A stretch of DNA of 8,261 nt from Gammaproteobacteria bacterium. GTDB taxonomy: Bacteria; Pseudomonadota; Gammaproteobacteria; Pseudomonadales; Azotimanducaceae. Within the stretch, counting starts at the first letter, position 1. Each line of letters starts with the position of its first letter. The notes under the pieces are model-generated. The model had not been told where the DNA came from, did no database searches, and was given only the letters and a program-made list of their open reading frames with translations. This document shows, one piece after another, positions 5,243 through 8,261 of this stretch. Position numbers and translations under genes: made by a program. The stretch is from the NCBI GenBank assembly GCA_009839405.1, contig VXPR01000235.1, positions 1 through 8,261 of the forward strand, written 5' to 3'.

Positions 5243-5839
5243 ATGAGCGCGTCCGATCGCAAGGCATCGCGCAGCCGCAACACGCTCGAAACACGCATTC
5301 GCGTGGACGTGGACCTCGATGGCACCGGCCAGGCTCAGCTTGCCGTGGGTTTACCGTTCTTCGAGCACATGCTCGATCAGGTGGCGCGCCACGGTCGCTT
5401 CGACCTCGCCATCGAGGCCAAGGGCGACCTTGAGGTGGATGCCCACCACACCGTGGAGGACGTGGGCATCACCCTCGGCCAGGCGGTGGCGGAAGCCGTC
5501 GGCGATAAGCGTGGAATCTGGCGTTACGGCCACGCCTATGTGCCGCTCGACGAAGCGCTGTCGCGGGTAGTGGTGGACTTCTCCGGCCGACCAGGACTCG
5601 ATTGGCAGGTGAACTTCACCCGCGCGCGGGTAGGCGACTTCGATGTGGACCTGCTGCACGAGTTCTTCCAGGGTTTCGTCAACCACGCGCAAGTGACACT
5701 GCACATCGACAATCTCAAGGGCACCAACGCCCACCATCAGGCGGAAACCATCTTCAAGGCGTTCGGTCGCGCCCTCAGGATGGCCCTTGCGCTGGACCCC
5801 CGCACGTCCGACACGCCTTCCACCAAGGGCTCGCTTTAG
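5243..5839 (+). CDS. hisB: HisB, imidazoleglycerol-phosphate dehydratase (monofunctional)
   Basis: HisB catalyses the sixth step of histidine biosynthesis, dehydrating imidazoleglycerol phosphate to imidazoleacetol phosphate, with Mn2+ bound by conserved His and Glu residues. The 198-residue protein is full length for the monofunctional type. It has LPFFEHMLDQVARHG (37-51), DAHHTVEDVGITLGQ (66-80), HEFFQGFVNHAQVTLHI (139-155), NAHHQAETIFKAFGRALRMA (162-181) and the characteristic C-terminus TPSTKGSL. There is no N-terminal histidinol-phosphatase domain, unlike the bifunctional enteric enzyme. hisA begins 3 nt after the stop, so the pair forms an operon. Confidence 0.98.
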   Translation: MSASDRKASRSRNTLETRIRVDVDLDGTGQAQLAVGLPFFEHMLDQVARHGRFDLAIEAKGDLEVDAHHTVEDVGITLGQAVAEAVGDKRGIWRYGHAYVPLDEALSRVVVDFSGRPGLDWQVNFTRARVGDFDVDLLHEFFQGFVNHAQVTLHIDNLKGTNAHHQAETIFKAFGRALRMALALDPRTSDTPSTKGSL

Positions 5840-5842
5840 GCC

Positions 5843-6571
5843 GTGCTGCTGATTCCCGCGATCGACCTCAAGGACGGCCAATGCGTGCAGCTGAAGCAGG
5901 GCGCCCTGGACTCAGCCTCCATTTACTCCGACGACCCGGCAGCCATGGCGCGGCGCTGGATCGACGCCGGCGCTCGACGCATTCATGTCGTGGACCTCGA
6001 CGGCGCGTTCGCTGGCGAGCCGGTCAACGGTTCGCTCGTGGCCGCCATCGTCGACGCCGCGGGCGATGTGCCGGTGCAGTTGGGCGGCGGCATCCGCACG
6101 CTCGACGCGGTGCGTGCGTGTCTCGACATGGGTGTTGAGCAGGCAATCCTCGGCACCGCGGCGATCGAGAACCGTGAGCTTCTCGCGGAGGCGGCCAGCA
6201 CGTTCGCGAACCGCATCATCCTCGGCATCGACGCCCGCGACGGCCGTGCCGCCACCCGAGGCTGGGACGCCACCACAGGCGTTGACGCCTATGAACTCGC
6301 GCGGGAGGTGGCTGGTCTCCCCTTGCACGCCATCGTCTTCACCGACATCGCGCGCGACGGCATGCTCACCGGCGTCAACGTGCCGGCCACCGGGCGAATG
6401 TTGGCCGCCGCGGCGGTGCCCGTGGTCGCCTCCGGCGGCGTCCGGAGCCTGGACGACCTGGCAGCCCTGGCACCAATGAAAGACGGCCTTTTGGGCGCCA
6501 TTTCAGGCTCCGCGCTCTACGAAGGCACGCTTGACTTCGCGGCCGGCCAAGCGCTCCTCGACGACGCATAA
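5843..6571 (+). CDS. hisA: HisA, ProFAR isomerase (phosphoribosylformimino-AICAR-phosphate isomerase)
   Basis: HisA is the (beta/alpha)8-barrel isomerase that opens the ribose ring of ProFAR to give PRFAR, the substrate of HisH-HisF. The 242-residue protein starts MLLIPAIDLKDG with catalytic Asp8. It then shows VDLDGAFAGEPVN (50-62), QLGGGIRTLDAV (79-90), GIDARDGRAATRGW (128-141) with the second catalytic Asp130, VFTDIARDGMLTGVN (165-179) and VVASGGVRSLDDL (194-206) for phosphate binding. The GTG start at 5843 is 3 nt after the hisB stop and gives the exact family N-terminus; it probably relies on coupling to hisB. The gene stops 13 nt before the convergent protease gene. hisH would normally lie between hisB and hisA, and hisF after hisA; both are absent here. 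Confidence 0.97.
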   Translation: MLLIPAIDLKDGQCVQLKQGALDSASIYSDDPAAMARRWIDAGARRIHVVDLDGAFAGEPVNGSLVAAIVDAAGDVPVQLGGGIRTLDAVRACLDMGVEQAILGTAAIENRELLAEAASTFANRIILGIDARDGRAATRGWDATTGVDAYELAREVAGLPLHAIVFTDIARDGMLTGVNVPATGRMLAAAAVPVVASGGVRSLDDLAALAPMKDGLLGAISGSALYEGTLDFAAGQALLDDA

Positions 6572-6584
6572 GCCGGAGGTTGCC

Positions 6585-7775
6585 TTAAGCCCCCGCCCCT
6601 CCCCCACCTTGCAGCGCCTGCAAGGCTGTCTGGATCAGCAGGTCCTCATACTCGGTGCGCCCCATTCCCGCAGCGGGCTTCACCTGAATGTCCGGCTCTA
6701 TGCCCGATGACTGGATGGCACGACCACTCGGCGTGTAGTAATGCGCGGTGGTCAGCTTGATGGCGCGGCGGTTCTTGAGCGAAAGCACCGATTGCACCGA
6801 GCCCTTGCCGTAGCTGCGCACGCCAACAACCACCGCCCGGCCGTGGTCCTGCAGCGCCCCGGCCACAATCTCGGCACCGGACGCGGACTGCCCGTTGATG
6901 AGCACCGCCATCGCTGCACCGCCGAGAAGGTCGCCCTCATCGGCTTCCAGACGCAGTTCGTTGCTCGCGACCCGGCTTTCGGTGTAGACGATCAGTCCGC
7001 TGTCGAGAAACGCATCCGCCACGTCCACTGCGACCCCCAGCACGCCGCCGGGGTTGTCCCGCAGGTCCACCACGAGGCCGCTGAGGCCTTGAGGCTCCGT
7101 TTCCAGGCTCTCCAGTGCCTCTGCAAGGTCGTCCTCGGTGGTGTCTTGAAACCGGCTGATGCGCACGTAGCCAAAGCCCGGCTCCAAGGGGCGCGCCCGG
7201 ACGCTGTTGGTGGCGACCACGGCACGCACCAGGTCGAAGTCGATGTGCTCCTCTTGGCCAGGCCGCCGCACCCGCAGATGCACTTCGGTGCCGGGCCGGC
7301 CGCGCATCGAGGCGACGATGTCGCGCAAGGTGCGGCCCTTGAGACTGGCATGGTCCAGCTCGATCACGCGATCACCAGCGGCAATGCCAGCGCGTGCCGC
7401 CGGAGTGTCAGCGATGGGCCTGACCACCGTGAAATAGCCATCGACGAGCGCGATTTCGATGCCGATGCCGCCGAACCGGCCGGTGGTGTCCTCATGCAGA
7501 TCGTCAAAGCGATCTTCGTGCAGGAACACCGAGTGGCCATCGAGCCCTCGCATCATTCCGGCGATGGCATCGTGCATCAGCTTCTCGCGCGAGACGTCGG
7601 TGACGTAGTTGCGATCCACATGATCCACCACGGACAGCAGCAGCCGATGCTCCGAACCAACACCCAGCCACTCGTCCAACGCCCAGAACGAACTGACCCC
7701 GAGCACAACCCCGCCCACCATGCTGAAGACGATGCCGACAAGAGTGGTGGGCTGAAGCCGCATATCAGCGATCAT
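6585..7775 (-). CDS. CtpA-type carboxyl-terminal processing protease (S41 family, PDZ domain)
   Basis: This is a 396-residue periplasmic serine protease anchored by an N-terminal hydrophobic segment (about 11-33, TLVGIVFSMVGGVVLG...). The order is a helical N-domain with DHVDRNYVTDV (51-61) and GMMRGLDGHSVFL (73-85), a PDZ domain (about 100-180, with GIGIEI and RAGIAAGDRVIELD), then the S41 core with LVVDLRDNPGG (234-244). The catalytic Ser-Lys dyad is Ser299 in GQSASGAE and Lys324 in SYGKGSVQ, 25 residues apart as in known C-terminal proteases. Such enzymes trim or degrade envelope proteins from their C-termini. The start is the first ATG, with GGGG 4 nt upstream; a second ATG at codon 5 lacks such a site. 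The gene is convergent with hisA, and no terminator hairpin is visible in the 13-bp gap. A Pseudomonas-like neighbourhood also has a ctpA near hisBHAF (from memory). Confidence 0.94.
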   Translation of the reverse strand: MIADMRLQPTTLVGIVFSMVGGVVLGVSSFWALDEWLGVGSEHRLLLSVVDHVDRNYVTDVSREKLMHDAIAGMMRGLDGHSVFLHEDRFDDLHEDTTGRFGGIGIEIALVDGYFTVVRPIADTPAARAGIAAGDRVIELDHASLKGRTLRDIVASMRGRPGTEVHLRVRRPGQEEHIDFDLVRAVVATNSVRARPLEPGFGYVRISRFQDTTEDDLAEALESLETEPQGLSGLVVDLRDNPGGVLGVAVDVADAFLDSGLIVYTESRVASNELRLEADEGDLLGGAAMAVLINGQSASGAEIVAGALQDHGRAVVVGVRSYGKGSVQSVLSLKNRRAIKLTTAHYYTPSGRAIQSSGIEPDIQVKPAAGMGRTEYEDLLIQTALQALQGGGGAGA

Positions 7776-8017
7776 AGCGCCCCACGAGCAACGAAGGGCG
7801 GCCGAGGGAAGGCATCAGCCCTGCATCGAGTCCGTGTCGTGGCGTCCCGCTCCGGTTGCGTGATTGGCTTGATTTTGCGAAGGTTTGGGGTTCGCGTGCG
7901 CTCCGTGGGGTGGCTTTGCGTGTTGAGAAATCAGGCATGCAGGCATCGCGCAAGATGCGCATCGTTCAGGGCCGTTCCAATCGGGCCTTGAGGAAACCGA
8001 ACGCTTAGGACACCCGG
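7776..8017. other. Divergent intergenic region between the S41 protease gene and gltB
   Basis: These 242 bp must hold the promoters of both divergent genes. Visible items are a partial repeat at 7804-7822, a more AT-rich patch near 7860-7890, a tandem CAGGCATG-like duplication around 7933-7947, and a 5-bp hairpin GCGCA-AGA-TGCGC at 7948-7960. I cannot assign -35/-10 boxes or an operator with confidence. Confidence 0.5.
7804..7822. repeat. Possible truncated copy of the palindromic repeat
   Basis: GAGGGAAGGCAT matches the first arm of copy B exactly, but the second arm is reduced to CAGCCCT. Only AGGG/CCCT could still pair. A 13-base stretch GAGGGAAGGCATC is shared with 4056-4068 inside mutY, so chance or coding constraint is possible. 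Confidence 0.3.
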
Positions 8018-8261
8018 ATGCCGGAACGCACGACAGATCTCGCCCAAGAGCTGACCCTCGGACTGCCGCAACCCCGTGGCCTCTACGACCCTGCGCTCGA
8101 GAAGGACTCCTGCGGGGTTGGGTTCATCTGCGACATCAAGGGGCGGCCGAGTCGGGACATCATCGAGCGTGCTGGCGGCATGAACTGCTGCATGGTGCAC
8201 CGGGGCGGGCTTGGCTACGAGAAGAACACCGGCGACGGGGCGGGGATTCTCACCGGACTGC
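8018..8261 (+). CDS. gltB: GltB, glutamate synthase large subunit (5' part; continues past the window)
   Basis: This is the N-terminal 81 residues of the large subunit of glutamate synthase, which makes two glutamates from glutamine and 2-oxoglutarate. LYDPALEKDSCGVGF (22-36) is the Ntn-type glutaminase start. Cys32 should become the N-terminal nucleophile after removal of a 31-residue propeptide. HRGGLGYEKNTGDGAGIL (61-78) is the next conserved block. ATG at 8018 has TAGGA 7 nt upstream. Many homologues have HRGA where this has HRGG, and MNCCMV precedes it; this may reflect a subgroup. Whether the enzyme uses NADPH or ferredoxin cannot be told from this fragment, and gltD is not in view. Confidence 0.93.
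   Translation, partial: MPERTTDLAQELTLGLPQPRGLYDPALEKDSCGVGFICDIKGRPSRDIIERAGGMNCCMVHRGGLGYEKNTGDGAGILTGL

Noticed and set aside
6572..6584. Possible shared terminator between convergent hisA and the protease gene.
   Set aside because: Only 13 bp, with no stem-loop or T-run.
6741..7991. 416-codon plus-strand open frame opposite the S41 protease.
   Set aside because: It is antisense to a gene with an intact Ser-Lys dyad and PDZ domain. Its translation is rich in His, Arg and Ala with no recognisable domain.

Overview
The window looks like part of a high-GC gammaproteobacterial chromosome. The evidence is the gene set and order: ruvX, mutY-yggX, a monofunctional hisB followed by hisA, a carboxyl-terminal protease, and gltB. 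From memory, mutY/yggX, hisB-hisA and ctpA are also neighbours in Pseudomonas. Sampled by eye, 60-base blocks run from 75% G+C (6001-6060, in hisA) down to 50% (1561-1620, in darT1), so the segment at about 457-3037 looks acquired.

Layout. 1-31: end of a palindromic repeat. 51-452: ruvX (+). 453-3025: accessory island with a 45-bp relic of the mutY 3' end, a HEPN-like/CBS-pair protein, a DarT1-type DNA guanine ADP-ribosyltransferase toxin, its NADAR antitoxin DarG1, and a gene-free tail. 3026-4377: yggX and mutY (-), overlapping by 4 nt. 4450-4845: a conserved-looking unknown gene (+). 4846-5242: a gene-free stretch with two inverted copies of a two-hairpin repeat. 5243-6571: hisB-hisA (+), without hisH between them or hisF after. 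6585-7775: S41/PDZ protease (-). 7776-8017: divergent intergenic region. 8018-8261: start of gltB (+), running off the window.

How the genes work together. DarT1 and DarG1 form a reversible DNA ADP-ribosylation toxin-antitoxin pair of a type linked to phage defence. The HEPN-CBS gene just upstream, on the same strand, is the most interesting item. It couples a possible RNase fold carrying an R-x4-H motif to a pair of CBS (adenosine-nucleotide sensor) domains, next to a toxin that consumes NAD+. Whether it belongs to the system is inference. The island sits between the 3' ends of the convergent genes ruvX and yggX. Its edges share an 11-bp direct repeat, and the left edge keeps the mutY relic, so a trace of how it arrived may survive.

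The rest is housekeeping: DNA repair and oxidative protection (mutY, yggX), histidine synthesis (hisB, hisA), envelope proteolysis (ctpA type) and ammonia assimilation (gltB). All calls come from reading the sequence and from remembered family motifs; no database search was run.
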